A DNA stretch of 64,000 nt from Deinandra increscens subsp. villosa. Lineage: Eukaryota > Streptophyta > Magnoliopsida > Asterales > Asteraceae. Of this stretch, positions 45,271 through 56,818 are shown piece by piece. The stretch spans positions 23,109,896-23,173,895 of the forward strand of contig JBCNJP010000003.1 in NCBI GenBank assembly GCA_039602395.1. The letters are read 5' to 3'. Positions within the stretch are counted from its first letter, which is position 1, and each line of letters begins with the position of its first letter. The translations under genes and the position numbers were made by a program. The notes beneath the pieces were generated by a model that saw nothing but the letters and a program-made list of their open reading frames with translations, was not told where the DNA came from and did not search any database.

Positions 45271-46309
45271 TGCTGGCTTGGACTTGATGGTGTTCTTCAT
45301 AGCAGAAGTGTAGCAGTCTTTGGCTTCTTGTTGATCACTTAGTATTCTTACAACTCCCCAAGGTGTGGGAAGCTTCACACATTGATGATAGGTAGATGGA
45401 ACTGCTTTCATGTCATGGATCCATGGCCTTCCCAAGATTACATTGCAACAAGGAAGGGAGTCAATAACGCAGAATTTCTGCATGGAGTTGACTCCTTCAA
45501 TGTAAACAGGAAGTCTGATGTCTCCAACCGTATGCTTGGTTTCTCCGCTGAATCCTACTAACACCGAGGATCTTGGAATTATCTCTTCTTCTGGAATGCT
45601 CATCTTTTTAAGCACGTCCAATTGAATAATGTTGACCGAACTGCCATTGTCTATCAGGATCCTGCGAACATAATGGTTAGCAATACATAATGTAATTACC
45701 AGACTGTCGTGATGAGGATCCTGGATGTCCAGCTTATCAGTTTCGTCAAAAGAAATGACTTTGTCTTCAGTCAATATCGCATTCTTCTTTGGTCGACTGC
45801 CTTGATCCATTTTGGCCTCCTTGGCATGTCTTTTTGCTGATGAGAAAGAGGCTCCACATATGTCAGATCCTCCTGAGATGAAGTTGATCACTTTAGCATC
45901 TGCTGGTGGTGACTGTGCTCTTTTGGGCAGCTCAGCAGCTTCTTGAGTTTTACTCTTCTTTCTGCCAAACAATTCTTTGAGATGCCCCTTGCTGAGCAGG
46001 TAACTGATTTCTTTCCGAAGGGCTATGCAGTCATCTGTTAAGTGCCCAAAGTCTTCGTGGTAGGCACACCATTTAGACTTATCTTTCCATGATCCTTGTT
46101 TATCCGATTTTCTTGGCCACCTGGCTTTATCACCTAGATCCTGCAAGGCACATAACAAACCACTTGTGTCAACCGAAAAGCAATAATCAGATACCTTTGG
46201 GAAGTCTTCTTCGTCGTCTTCATCTTCAACTTCATTGACCCTGGGATTATCATTCCTGTAATAGGGTTTGGTTCGTTGTTGCTTTCCGGGAGAATCTTCC
46301 TTCTGCCTA
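45271..46309 (-). CDS. pro: nucleocapsid and protease of element A
   Basis: In one frame: an acidic linker (EDEDDEEDFPKVSDYCFSVD), a zinc finger-like WCAYHEDFGHLTDDC, a KLKDLL-type basic stretch, and an aspartic protease with the active site RRILIDNGSSVNII (about 45640-45680), GFSGETKHTVGDI and VILGRPWIHDM. It ends at the amber codon. The region is open but lies one frame off the upstream gag because of a frameshift near 46310. Protease would cut Gag-Pol into mature proteins. The D-N-G-S-S form replaces the usual D-T-G/D-S-G, as is common in plant Tat elements. Confidence 0.8.
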
Positions 46310-47969
46310 ATGATTCATCACCTCTTTTTGGATCTTCTTATCATCTTCCAATCTGATGAACCTTAATGCCCTTGTTCTGACTTCATCAAGGTTCCTGCAA
46401 GGAGTCATAACCAAATCATCATAAAAGCGGGAATCCCCTCTAATCCCCATTTTGAAAGCTTCTACAGCAGCAGCCATATCCAGGTTGGGGATATCCAGAG
46501 CTTCTCGACCGAATCTGGCCACATAATCCCTTAGGGATTCGTTGGGCTTCTGAACTATCCTGTACAAGTCACCAGTGAGCTTCTCAAAGCTCCTGCTGCA
46601 AGAAAACTGGTTATTAAACAAGTTAACTAAATGGGGAAAAGAAGTAATGGTATTAGGAGGGATACTGAGTAGCCATTTCAAGGCTGGTCCTGTCAGTGTT
46701 GAGCCGAATCCCTTGCATAAGCAAGCTTCTTTGATGTTTGCAGGAATGGGGTTGATTTCCATTCGTTCCCTGTATTGTGCCACGTGCTCCTCAGGATCTG
46801 TGGTCCCATCGTAGAGTTTCATGTTGGGGGTTTGAAATCTTTTTGGTATCTCTACGTCACAAATGGGCCATGCAAATCTAGAAACTCTGTGGCTGCCTGC
46901 TGGCACTTCAGGAATTGGACGAATAACACCAGGAACACTTGAGATCATGTCCTTTAACCTCTGAAGTTCCCTAGCGATAGTCGGGTTGATACCTGCATCC
47001 TGCACAGTTCCTTGGTTAGGGTTAGCATAAAAATTATCAAAGTTGTTACCAGCCCTGGAAGTTTGAAGATGGATCTGGGGTCCATATTCAGCATCTCTAA
47101 GGATGGTTGGCTCAGTTGTGGTTCCCACTTGCATGGGGATGAAGTCTCCCTCATGCATCTCCTGAGATGAACCTGGGAATGTGCCTGCAGAGACAGTAGG
47201 GTTAGAAAATAAGGATCCTTGAGGATCCTGAGCAGCTCGGAAGCGGCTCGGATATTGTTGGAATGGCTGAGATGAAGATCCCTGTAGCATCTGAGGAGTA
47301 GGTGCTGCTGACTGCTGACTCCAAGGCTCATGAAGGTTTGTCGCCGCAAACCGCTGTGGTTGAGATATAGGTTGTTGCATTGAGACTGCTCGGCACCCGA
47401 TGGCTTAAAAACCCGGCTGGTTGCTGACTCGAGCATCTCGGCGGCTGCTGACTTCCATATCCGCTGTAGTAAGATTCTGGGGGCTGCTCGGAGTAGAATC
47501 CAGAGTATTCCAGATCTATCACCCTGGAAGTCTTCTGATGCTGAGAGCCTGAGAATCCTGCAGTAGTAGCTGTTGCAATACCTGACTTTGGAGCAGTAGA
47601 GGGATTTACTTTCTGTTTCGGCTGCTCCGATATTTCCGGAGAGTCGAACCCGAATGATTTTGGCATCAAAGGGCTGATTTCCTCTACTGGTTTCTTTGAT
47701 TTCTTCAATTCCATGATCTCCTTCATCATTTTCTCGTTGGTTTTGGTTTGTTCATCCGCATGGGCCTTCATTTGCCTGATCAAAACATAGAGATCGTTAT
47801 TAGAAATAGCAGAGTCAGTGGACGTACCTTGAGATCCAGTAAAAGTGGGGTATTCCACTCTTTTAGCATCAGTATCAGTCACTTTCTTCATCATTGGGGG
47901 GAGACCAGTGCTGACAGTCGGCTTAGTGGATGAAACAGATTTTGAAGTAAATTTTGGTTGGCTCGACAT
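46307..47969 (-). pseudogene. gag: gag of element A
   Basis: Starts at ATG 47969 (MSSQPKFTSKSVSS) with a glutamine/serine-rich N-terminus. After a frame change near 47385 it continues into the capsid region with LYDGTTDPEEHVAQYRERM, GSTLTGPALKWLLSIPP, NLFNNQFSCSRSFEKL, DYVARFGREALDIPNL and TRALRFIRLEDDKK. This matches the retrotransposon gag family. It ends at a stop (46307) caused by a frameshift, beyond which the nucleocapsid continues. Gag would assemble the particle. Confidence 0.85.
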
Positions 47970-48030
47970 TTTCAAGAATCGGTTATGGGAAGAAGATCAA
48001 GGCTCTTAATCGAATTCAAACACCGTTTGC

Positions 48031-48046
48031 CCCACGGTGGGCGCCA
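48031..48046 (-). other. primer-binding site of element A
   Basis: The sense strand reads TGGCGCCCACCGTGGG shortly after the 5' LTR. Element C has TGGCGCCCACCGTAGGG at the same distance, so the two elements use the same tRNA. I do not assign which one. Confidence 0.75.
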
Positions 48047-48049
48047 AAT

Positions 48050-48627
48050 TGTTTTGGTCAAAAACTGCCTAAGCAATTAGTTGATCAAACTTTGTAAGTG
48101 AGGTAGCGTGTTTGATGTAAATAAAGATGAAAATGTAAATTTGGAGATTGACACGAGGATGTAACGAGGGAAAATCCAGGAATCCTTGAGTATCCTCAAG
48201 GAGCCTAGCAAAAAACCTCGGGGGCCGGTTCAAAGTACCTGCCTCCTAAAACTTTTATATAATGAAAGTGTTCAAGTACAAATGAAATGAGCTCGTATTC
48301 TAAGTGTTACAGAGAGTTGTGATAGCGAGTATCGTGTGTGTGTGTAAGCCTAGAGCTCAATTTAAATAGATTACATCGCAACAATATCTCCTAAAAACTA
48401 GCAACTAACTCCACGTCTCCCACTTAGCCGTTTGAAGTCCACTTAGTCCACGTTTCTGTTAGCTGACCGGGTCTTTAGGACACGTGATCCATGTTGGAGT
48501 TAACCTGCGAATAACAAACAAAAGGGGAAAAGCAATAGTTAGTCAAGAAATATAATTCAGGATCCTTACAGTGAAGTGCTTGCGAGCTGATGCGAGCTGC
48601 TCATATCTCCTGAATCTAGTACCAACA
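48050..48627 (-). repeat. 5' LTR of Tat element A
   Basis: A 578-bp TG...CA copy of 27694-28278, bounded by the primer site on one side and by A plus ATCAT on the other. Confidence 0.95.
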
Positions 48628-48628
48628 A

Positions 48629-49020
48629 ATCATGCATGTTAGTTATTGCTAGATTTATGTGATTCATGATCAAGATTCAATTTTTATGATGAATTAGGGT
48701 TAGATATATATCATGCAAGTTGGTTATTGCTAGATCTATGAGATACATGATCAAGATTGCAACTTTATGCTATATTAGGGTTAGATCTATGTCATGCATG
48801 TTGGATATTGCTAGATCTGTGTGATTCATGATCAAGATTGCAACTTTATGCTAGATTAGGGTTGGATCTATGTCATGCATGTTGGATATCGATATATCTA
48901 TGTGATTCATAATCAAGGTTGCATATTTATGTTGGATTAGGGTTAGATCTATGCCATGCATGTTTATTATTGATAGATCTATTTGATGCATCATCAAGAA
49001 GTGATCTTTATGTGATAATA
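48629..49020 (+). repeat. right part of the ~85-bp minisatellite
   Basis: About four to five units of 82-90 bases, each with TTAGATCTATGTCATGCATG and TGTGATTCATGATCAAG, continue the array interrupted at 27693. Confidence 0.88.
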
Positions 49021-50087
49021 GGACTAGAATTATGACACACATGTATCTTGATGTTAGATCTAGGGTTGCTCGTGTTGAAATTGTGTGAAAGATTGTGCTT
49101 GTTGTGATTACATCTATCTTTTGACCTAAAATTACTTTCATGAATAATACATTTATCTCTAGGATATTATGTTTACATCCTTAGTTTAGATTGAGCCTCA
49201 TAAACGTAGGTATCACCATCACCAACGTGTGTTGCATCGATTGTATCAACGTGTGTCGTAAAGTGACTTCACTTATTCACTTATTCTCTATCATCCTCTA
49301 GTTGTGAAGGTTATCCTCGAGGTTTAACTATTTCATTAGTTGGTGTCATTGCCCATCAGAGTCTCCATTTCCATGTGAGTATTCATAGCCTCTTTTATTT
49401 TATTTTTTGGGGTGCAACATGTACACCTTATCAATCTCAAATACCTATTTCATTACTTTTAAATTTCATGCAGTATGATTGTTATGTGTGTTCTAGTATG
49501 TTGAACTTATGTGATTATTATTTTTGTGGATGGAATCTATCTCAATGTCAATGTCAATGTCAATGTCAATTTCAAGGCGTGATTATTAACACTAAAAAGG
49601 TCAGGGTTAAAATAATAGATCTATTGGTTTTGCAGCCCACCTAACTTGACTGGTAACTGGCGTTGGGTGATTGGAAGCCTTATTTATCAAGGGTTGGATT
49701 ACTCTACTTTATGTGTTCTATATTAGTACTTGTTTATCATATCAGAATGTCATATGACTCGTAGATCGCATGTTTAACCTATCATAGTATATCAAACCTA
49801 TGTTTACTCACCAACTATTCGTAGTTGACCTTTATTTTGTGCATGTTGGAGGTTTTGTTGCAAGATGATGACTTCATGATGATGACACCTTAGGATGCAT
49901 GCAGACTTAGTAAGACCTAATCATAACGAGATAATGTGTTTTTAGTATTGTAATATGATGATAGAATATTATATTATTTGATTGAATGAAATGGGATAAT
50001 TAAGAATATCGCAACCTTCAATAGTGTTGTGTGCAACTGGACAATCATCGTACCTCGACGTATTCCGCCGTCGGTTGTGGTGTGACA
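49021..50087 (+). repeat. 3' part of a long gypsy LTR, ending GTGTGACA
   Basis: The segment ends CCGCCGTCGGTTGTGGTGTG ACA. The reverse complement of this end matches the start of the LTR at 60576 (TGTCACAC, CAACCGACGGCGGAAT), and TGTTTACTCACCAACTATT (about 49801) is matched in inverse near 60837-60855. It therefore is an LTR in plus sense. A TCAATG hexamer repeat is at about 49540-49570. Confidence 0.72.
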
Positions 50088-52560
50088 AAAATAACCTATT
50101 TATAGGCTTCCTGGTCAATGAACTGAACTGACCTAAGAAGTCATGGTTTGTTGCGCAGTTCGCGACTGGGTTCGCATCCCAGTTCGTTTCCAGGGTAGAT
50201 TCTTCGCAAAACTTGAAACATTCTGTTCTTCTGATCCAGCTAATGTTCTAACAAAAGGAAGGCCACGAAATCGGATGGTCAAAGTTTGCACGGTTGACTT
50301 TTCAAAACACGATCTAGGACCAGATCCAGAAAATTGGCAGAGGGGAAACATCAAGCAAAGGTTATAAAGATGATATCCAATGGTACTTATAGTGGAGGGA
50401 TGCTAGGGTTTAATAATTTGAGAAAAAGAAGGTAAGGTAACTTTGAATAAACTTGGAAAACATTAATTGGATGAAATCAAATTGAGTTATAAGATGATAA
50501 GATGTTCCAGAAGGTTTTAGGATAGTTACATATGATAAGGATCCTTTATTGGGGTCTTAATCGATCTAAAAATACGAATTGAATAGACTTTGAACAAAAA
50601 AAACGAGCCAATATCGCGAAAAAATAGATCAGACCCACAAGGCGGTCTTTGAAAACAGTAGAAAAACTTTGAAGATCCCCTCGTAGTCCGCGAGGGGAAA
50701 GATTGACCAAGTTACTATTTATTTATTTTTTCTTTTGTTTTTTGTTCGCTCGATTGATCTCGTTTCAACTGGATAGCTTCTTAAACTTTACCAACAACCA
50801 TAAATTACTTATTAAAACATTAAGGAACATAAAAATATTATTTTATACATTCACGGGTTACCCGGATAAAACTAAATTTGCTCGAAAAACCAAATTTTCG
50901 TTAGTTGCGTTTTTAATTAATCAATTTATCCAAAAATCATTCATTAAATATTTGCTTTGTAAAATCATTATGGAAAATTTAAAACATCAATTATATGTAT
51001 AACTTTGTAAAGACTCGAATCAATAAATATAAAAACAAAATTCAAAAATGTGCAGAACTTCCGATTTGGGTCGGGTTTTATAAACGGGTCGATTTAGTCA
51101 AAACGTTTGATGAGGAATGTTACACGTAGCGTGTCTTTTAGAGTATTAGAGGAGTCTAGTATTCTTAAAACATATCACAAACATCACACACACGGTTGAG
51201 TCTCGAAATATTGGTGATTAATAAAAAACCAATACGTGTTGCCACTTACGTGCGAAACTGTTATGTGAATTTAGCTGTGTGAACATAAATAGATTCATGA
51301 CATGTTTATACTTGATTTTGTTGGATTAAATATGATAATTTGATGGTGAATGAATAAAAAGTAGAAACATAGAAAACCATGACCAAAAACACGAAAAGGA
51401 AAAAATGGGAGCTGGTCAATGAAAGTCAATCTGATCAACCCGCCTTGCGAACCGCAAGAGGGCTCTATGGGTCAGTTTCGCACTCCGCATTGACCCCAGA
51501 TCAGGGAAACCCTAATTAGGCCCTATTTAGATCATTAGCCACCTACAGCCCTAAGAGTTTGTCCAAATCATTCCTTGGTCCAAATCCTTGAAGTTTTTTG
51601 TGTTAGATCAAGATTCAATCTTGTTTATCATCACCGATCGTTCCTACGTTGTTGTTATGTCAATTTTTTCTTTATCTTGTTTATTATCATCAAGATTCAA
51701 ACTTTATGTTAGATCTAAGCTTGTATGATGATGATATGGTGATTCCATGCATAGATCTAGTGTCATATGTGATAAAGTTTGAATCTTTATGAAAAAGATT
51801 TGACTTTTATGATGATTATGATGATGATATGCTAGATCTAGGGTTCTTGTTCATGCATGATGATAAATGTTGGATTTTTATGCTTGATTCGTGTCATGGA
51901 TGCATACAAATACTAGTTCTAAGGCTTAGATGATATAAAGTTGCAAACTTTAAGTGAGATATTTGACAAAAATCCGATTTTGATGTTCATGCACGCTAGA
52001 TAATGAGAAAAGGTAGCTTCTTGATGCTCGATCTATGTGTTGTAGTGTGCATGATGGATGATAAAGCCTTGAACTTGATGGGGATTTGCATCGAAAATGA
52101 ATTATTTAAATAATAATATTTCTATCGTACGAAAAGTGCACGTAGAACTATGTAGGATGCATGTATATATGCGTTTGTGAACACTTTTTAAGATTTGAAA
52201 TATGCTATACGTGAAATCCGTATGTTGTGTGATTAAAAAACATTACTTTTACGTGAACTTTGGTTATACGCGATAAATGTATATTTACCGGTTAAGTATT
52301 TATTTATGTGACACATGCATATTAACCCATGATTGGATGATTGCTTGTTTACGTGCATTAGGTCAAATTAAATATAGGTTGTACGCATATATAAATCTTA
52401 AATCTCCTACCTCGGTGGGAATGACAAGATTTTGGAGGATCGCCCCATCGATCTTACATCGTATACGCGAGAAAATTAATAATTAATTGTGACGCATAAA
52501 TATTTATTGCTATATGAAATGTTATGTGATGTATACGTATTAGGATAAATATATGAAAAC
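50088..52560 (+). other. non-coding DNA, later part an LTR hosting element C
   Basis: 50088-50640 has no assignable content (the 74-codon ORF at 50143 matches nothing I know). From about 50700 the sequence has the character of a long gypsy LTR, with a leader-like TAGATCAAGATTCAATCTTG region at 51600-51900 similar to the minisatellite LTR near 27500. It continues after element C at 58952 and ends at 59971. The LTR start is not located. Confidence 0.45.
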
Positions 52561-52565
52561 CTAAT
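52561..52565. other. target duplication CTAAT, left copy
   Basis: CTAAT directly precedes TGTTTTGG of element C and recurs at 58947-58951 directly after CTCAACA. This fixes both ends of the insertion. Confidence 0.93.
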
Positions 52566-53161
52566 TGTTTTGGTCAAAAATCAACAAAGCGATTTTGTAT
52601 TCAAAACTTAGAATGTGAGGTAGTGTGTTTGTCAATATGCTCGAAATGTAAAGTTGAACACAAGGATGTAACAAGAGAAAATCCAGGATCCTTCGAGTTG
52701 CCTCTAGCAATCCTAGCAAAAAAACCTCGGGAGCCGGCCTGAAGAGCCTGCTTCCTCACTATTTTTATTGATACGAAACTGGAAATTACAAGTGTTTTTG
52801 GAGGTTTGATCAATCGATACTAAGTGTTACAACGATTGTATGCTATCAGAGCTAAAAGTGTATTCGTGTTGTGTGTTCCTAAATCGATCGAATCCTTGAT
52901 TATATATGGATTACAAAAATAACTAATTATCCGGGATTTCTGGGATCCTATCGTCCAACTAACTTGACCGTTAGGGCCTCTTTCGTCCATTTGGTCCACG
53001 ATATTCTATAGCTGGAGCTTGAATCTCGGAAGTAGTTGATGACTCAACGGTACCTGGGTCAAATAAACATGTGGCAATTATAAGGGTTATTCGAATAAAA
53101 TAAATCAGGATACATGGACAAGTGGGATTCCCAAACTATAGTAGGATTCCTAAACTATCTG
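52566..53161 (-). repeat. 3' LTR of element C, missing its sense-strand start
   Basis: Matches 58316-58910. The final 36 plus-strand bases present in the other copy (ending AAATAAACCCTCAACA) are missing, and the sequence passes into RNase H at CTATCTG|CAAGCG. Confidence 0.92.
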
Positions 53162-54441
53162 CAAGCGATGAAGCAAAGTTTGCTAATGCATCGGCTTCTA
53201 AATTGTCTTCTCTTGGCACCTATGAAAAGTTATAATTTTTGAAAAGCAAAGATAATTTTTTCACGATATCAAGATATTTGATTAAATTCTCCCCTCTCAC
53301 TGCATAAGAGCCATTAAAGTGGTTAGTCGAAAGAAGAGAATCAACAAATACTCGAATACACCGGATGCCCATATCTCTAGCCAATTGCAACCCAACAATC
53401 AAAGCTTCATATTCAGTTTCGTTGTTGGTAGCCTGGAATTCACAAGATATGGATAAGGGTATTATGTCTCCCTGTGGCGATTTTAGCAGGATGCCCAACC
53501 CTGTTCCTCTAAAATTTGAGGATCCATCGATGTAAAAGATCTAGTCTTCTTCGAGCTTCTCAAGCTGCTGGACTTCCTTCTCAACTTCTGGTTCTCTGTC
53601 ACTGCTGAAATCAGCCACAAAGTTAGCCAAGGCTTGGGATTTGATTGGTGTCCTTGGCTCATACTTGATATCATAGGCACTCAATTTGACTGCCCATTTG
53701 GCCATCCTACCTAACATCTCCGGCTTCCTGAGAACTACCTTAATAAGGTAGTTAGATTTCAAGGGTTATTCGAATAAAATAAATCAGGATACATGGACAA
53801 GTGGGATTCCCAAACTATAGTAGGATTCCTAAACTATCTGCAAGCGATGAAGCAAAGTTTGCTAATGCATCGGCTTCTAAATTGTCTTCTCTTGGCACCT
53901 ATGAAAAGTTATAATTTTTGAAAAGCAAAGATAATTTTTTCACGATATCAAGATATTTGATTAAATTCTCCCCTCTCACTGCATAAGAGCCATTAAAGTG
54001 GTTAGTCGAAAGAAGAGAATCAACAAATACTCGAATACACCGGATGCCCATATCTCTAGCCAATTGCAACCCAACAATCAAAGCTTCATATTCAGTTTCG
54101 TTGTTGGTAGCCTGGAATTCACAAGATATGGATAAGTGGTATTATGTCTCCCTGTGGCGATTTTAGCAGGATGCCCAACCCTGTTCCTCTAAAATTTGAG
54201 GATCCATCGATGTAAAAGATCTAGTCTTCTTCGAGCTTCTCAAGCTGCTGGACTTCCTTCTCAACTTCTGGTTCTCATGTCACTGCTGAAATCAGCCACA
54301 AAGTTAGCCAAGGCTTGGGATTTGATTGGTGTCCTTGGCTCATACTTGATATCATAGGCACTCAATTTGACTGCCCATTTGGCCATCCTACCTAACATCT
54401 CCGGCTTCCTGAGAACTACCTTAATAGGGTAGTTAGATTTC
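53084..54441 (-). repeat. ~680-bp tandem duplication across the LTR/RNase H junction
   Basis: The segment beginning AGGGTTATTCGAATAAAAT occurs at 53084 and again at 53764. Each copy holds the last ~78 bases of the truncated LTR followed by second-RNase H sequence (ATNNETEYEALI, ARDMGIRCIRVFVDS) and the end of the first RNase H region. The copies differ only by a few substitutions and single-base indels, so the event is recent. Confidence 0.93.
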
Positions 54442-55770
54442 AAAATAAAGTCTAAGTTTAGTGGAAGCCATTATAAGAGCTAGAATTAATTTTTCAAGGT
54501 GAGAATACCTGGACTCTGCGTCTAACAGAGTTTTACTTATGTAATATACCGGATGCTGCTGACCTTGGTGGTCTTTTACTAAGACTGCACTAACTGAGCT
54601 TCCGGATACAACAAGGTACAAATACAGCGGCTCCCCGTCTTCTGGTTTCATCAGCAGTGGAGCTGCTGACAGGTAATCTTTTAAGCATCTCAGAGCTTCT
54701 TCGTGCTTCTCGGTCCACTCAAACTTCTTGTTTTTCCTTAGGATATCGTAGAAATCCTTGCTTTTTTCTGAGGTTCTTGAAATGAACCTGTTGAGTGCTG
54801 TGATTCTTCCTGTCAACCTTTGTACCTCTTTTACATTTGACGGTGACTTCCAATTTATGATTGCTTTGATCTGCTCGGGGCTTGCTTCGATTCCTATTTC
54901 GGTAACCATGTAGCCTAAAAACTTTCCAGCTCGCACCCCAAAGTGGCACTTGGAGAGATTGAGCTTCATGTTATATTGGTCAAGGATGTCAAATGCAGTT
55001 TGGAGATCCTTGACGTGATCTTATGCCTTCTTGGATTTCACTACCATTTCGTCTATGTAGACTTCCATCGTGTCCCCCAGTTGCTCTTTAAACATCATAT
55101 TGACAAGCCTTTGATAGGTGGCACCTGCATTTCTTAAACCAAAAGGCATAGCAGTGTAACAATAGATACCTGTCGGAGTCATAAAAGTTGTATGCTCCTG
55201 GTCACATGGTTCCATCTGAATTTGTTGGAAACCTGCTGAGGCATCCATGAAGGTGAGCATATCATGACCAGCCGTGGCATCCACCATCGCATCAATATGG
55301 GGAAGTGGAAAAGGATCCTTAGGACATGCCTTATTCAAGTCCGTTTAGTCAACACAAACTCTCCACTTTCCATTCTTCTTTTGGGCCACCACCACATTTG
55401 CTAGCCACTTGGGATATTTGACTTCTCTGATCATCTTGGTTTTGAGAAGATTGTCAACTTCCTCCTGGATGATAACATTCTTCTCGGGAGCGAACTTTCT
55501 CCTCTTTTGCTGTATGGGCCTGAAAGAAGTGATCTAAACCAAGTTTATGAGTAATAACATGTTTAGGGATACCTGTCATATCCTCATGCTTCCAGGCGAA
55601 AGTTGAGGTTCTGGTCTTTCAAAAGCTGAACCAATTCTCGTATCAACACCTGCTGGGATGCCTGTACCTACGAGCACCTTGATTTCAGGATTCTAAGGGT
55701 CTAGATGGACTTCTTTGACATCAAGCTCCCTATCCTCCTGTACTTCAAGTGCTCTTTTCTGTAATTGCTA
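54442..55770 (-). pseudogene. pol: RT and first RNase H of element C
   Basis: Motifs KNGKWRVCVD, DLNKACPKDPFPLPHID, FMDASAGFQQIQMEP, MPFGLRNAGATYQRLVN, KCHFGVRAGKFLGYMV and YYISKTLLDAESRYSHLEKL follow those of element A. The catalytic YIDD reads YIDE here (plus 55048-55059). Stops interrupt after VCVD (near 55346), after KSKKA (near 55021), and at HLDP upstream, so no functional RT is possible. The region opens right after the amber stop 55768-55770 in the protease frame. Confidence 0.85.
55762..55770 (-). promoter_or_regulatory. amber stop in readthrough context TAG CAA TTA
   Basis: The sense strand reads GGA TAG CAA TTA CAG between the protease end (SMKNTHQDDKG) and the RT linker. The flanking codons have diverged from element A, but these nine bases are identical. 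Confidence 0.75.
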
Positions 55771-56818
55771 TCCCTTTGTCATCTTGGTGGGTGTTCTTCA
55801 TTGAAGTTGAGTAGCAATTCTTGGCTTCCTGCTGGTCGCTTTCAATCCTTACAACTCCCCAAGGTGTGGGAAGCTTGATGCATTGATGATAAGTTGAAGG
55901 GACCGCTTTCATTTCGTGTATCCATGGCCTGCCAAGAATTATATTGCAACAAGATAGAGAATCTATAACACAAAATTATTTGCATAGAGTTTACCCCCTC
56001 TATGTATGCTGGTAACCTGATATCCCCAACGGTGCTTTTAGTTTCACCACTGAAGCCAACCAGGACTGAGGATCTGGCAACTATTTCAGTTTCTAGGATC
56101 CCCATATTTTTGAGTACATCAAGACGGATTATGTTTACTGAGCTTCCATTATCAATCAGGATCCTACGAACAAAATGGTTAGCAATATATAAAGTGACCA
56201 CAAGACTATCATGATGGGGATCCTGAACATGAGAACGGTCGCTCTCATCAAAGGATATGAGTTTGTCTTGAGTTAGGGTGGATGTCCGGACAGGTCTATC
56301 ACCCTGTTCAGATTTGGATTCCTTAGCATGTTTCTTGGCTGAGGAATAGGAAGTGCCACAGATGTCTGAGCCTCCTGATATGAAGTTGATTATTTGAGCA
56401 TCCTGAGGCGGAGAAGCTGCTCTTTGAGGAACCTTGTCGGCTTCCTGAGTTTTGATCTTCTTTCTGCCTATCAACTCTTTAAGATGCCCCTTACTGAGTA
56501 GGTAGCTGATTTCCTTCCGAAGTGCTATGCATTCATCTGTTAGGTGGCCAAATTCTTCGTGGAAGGCGCACCACTTGGTTTTGTCTTTCCAGGATCCCTG
56601 CTTATCATTTTTTTCTAGGCCATCTTGCCTTTTCGCCAAGATCCTGCATTGCACACATTAAGCCACCAATATCAACAGAGAAACAATACTCAGATACCTT
56701 AGGATACTCCTCCTCGTCATCATCTTGATCCACAACATTGACTTTTTGATTATCTGGTTTGGAGTATGGACGGGATCTATACGGCTTCCCGGGGGATTCC
56801 GACTTCTTATTGTTGGGA
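55771..56818 (-). pseudogene. pro: nucleocapsid and protease of element C
   Basis: Zinc finger-like WCAFHEEFGHLTDEC, then a linker and the protease active site RRILIDNGSSVNII (about 56130-56170) with GFSGETKSTVGDI. A frameshift near 55980 follows. Homologous part by part to 45271-46309 of element A. Confidence 0.82.

Larger units (their letters stand above)
27694..48627 (-). mobile_element. Ty3/gypsy Tat-lineage element A, nested host of element B
   Basis: LTRs at 48050-48627 (5') and 27694-28278 (3') share TGTTTTGGTC...ACCAACA ends. The flanks carry ATCAT on both sides (27689-27693 and 48629-48633, with one extra A at 48628). The order on the minus strand is primer site, gag, protease, RT, RNase H, second RNase H, integrase, spacer, polypurine tract, with a spliced gene on the opposite strand before the 3' LTR. 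The second RNase H and the antisense gene place it in the Tat lineage. LTR copies differ at roughly 5% of positions in the first 240 bases by eye. Small frameshifts and the insertion of B in integrase show that it is inactive. Confidence 0.9.

Noticed and set aside
48629..49020. CRISPR-like spaced repeats
   Set aside because: Units are contiguous and degenerate along their whole length, with no unique spacers. This is a plant minisatellite.
50143..50367. 74-codon ORF and its antisense partner
   Set aside because: No recognisable motif. Both frames are open by chance in a short GC-balanced stretch.
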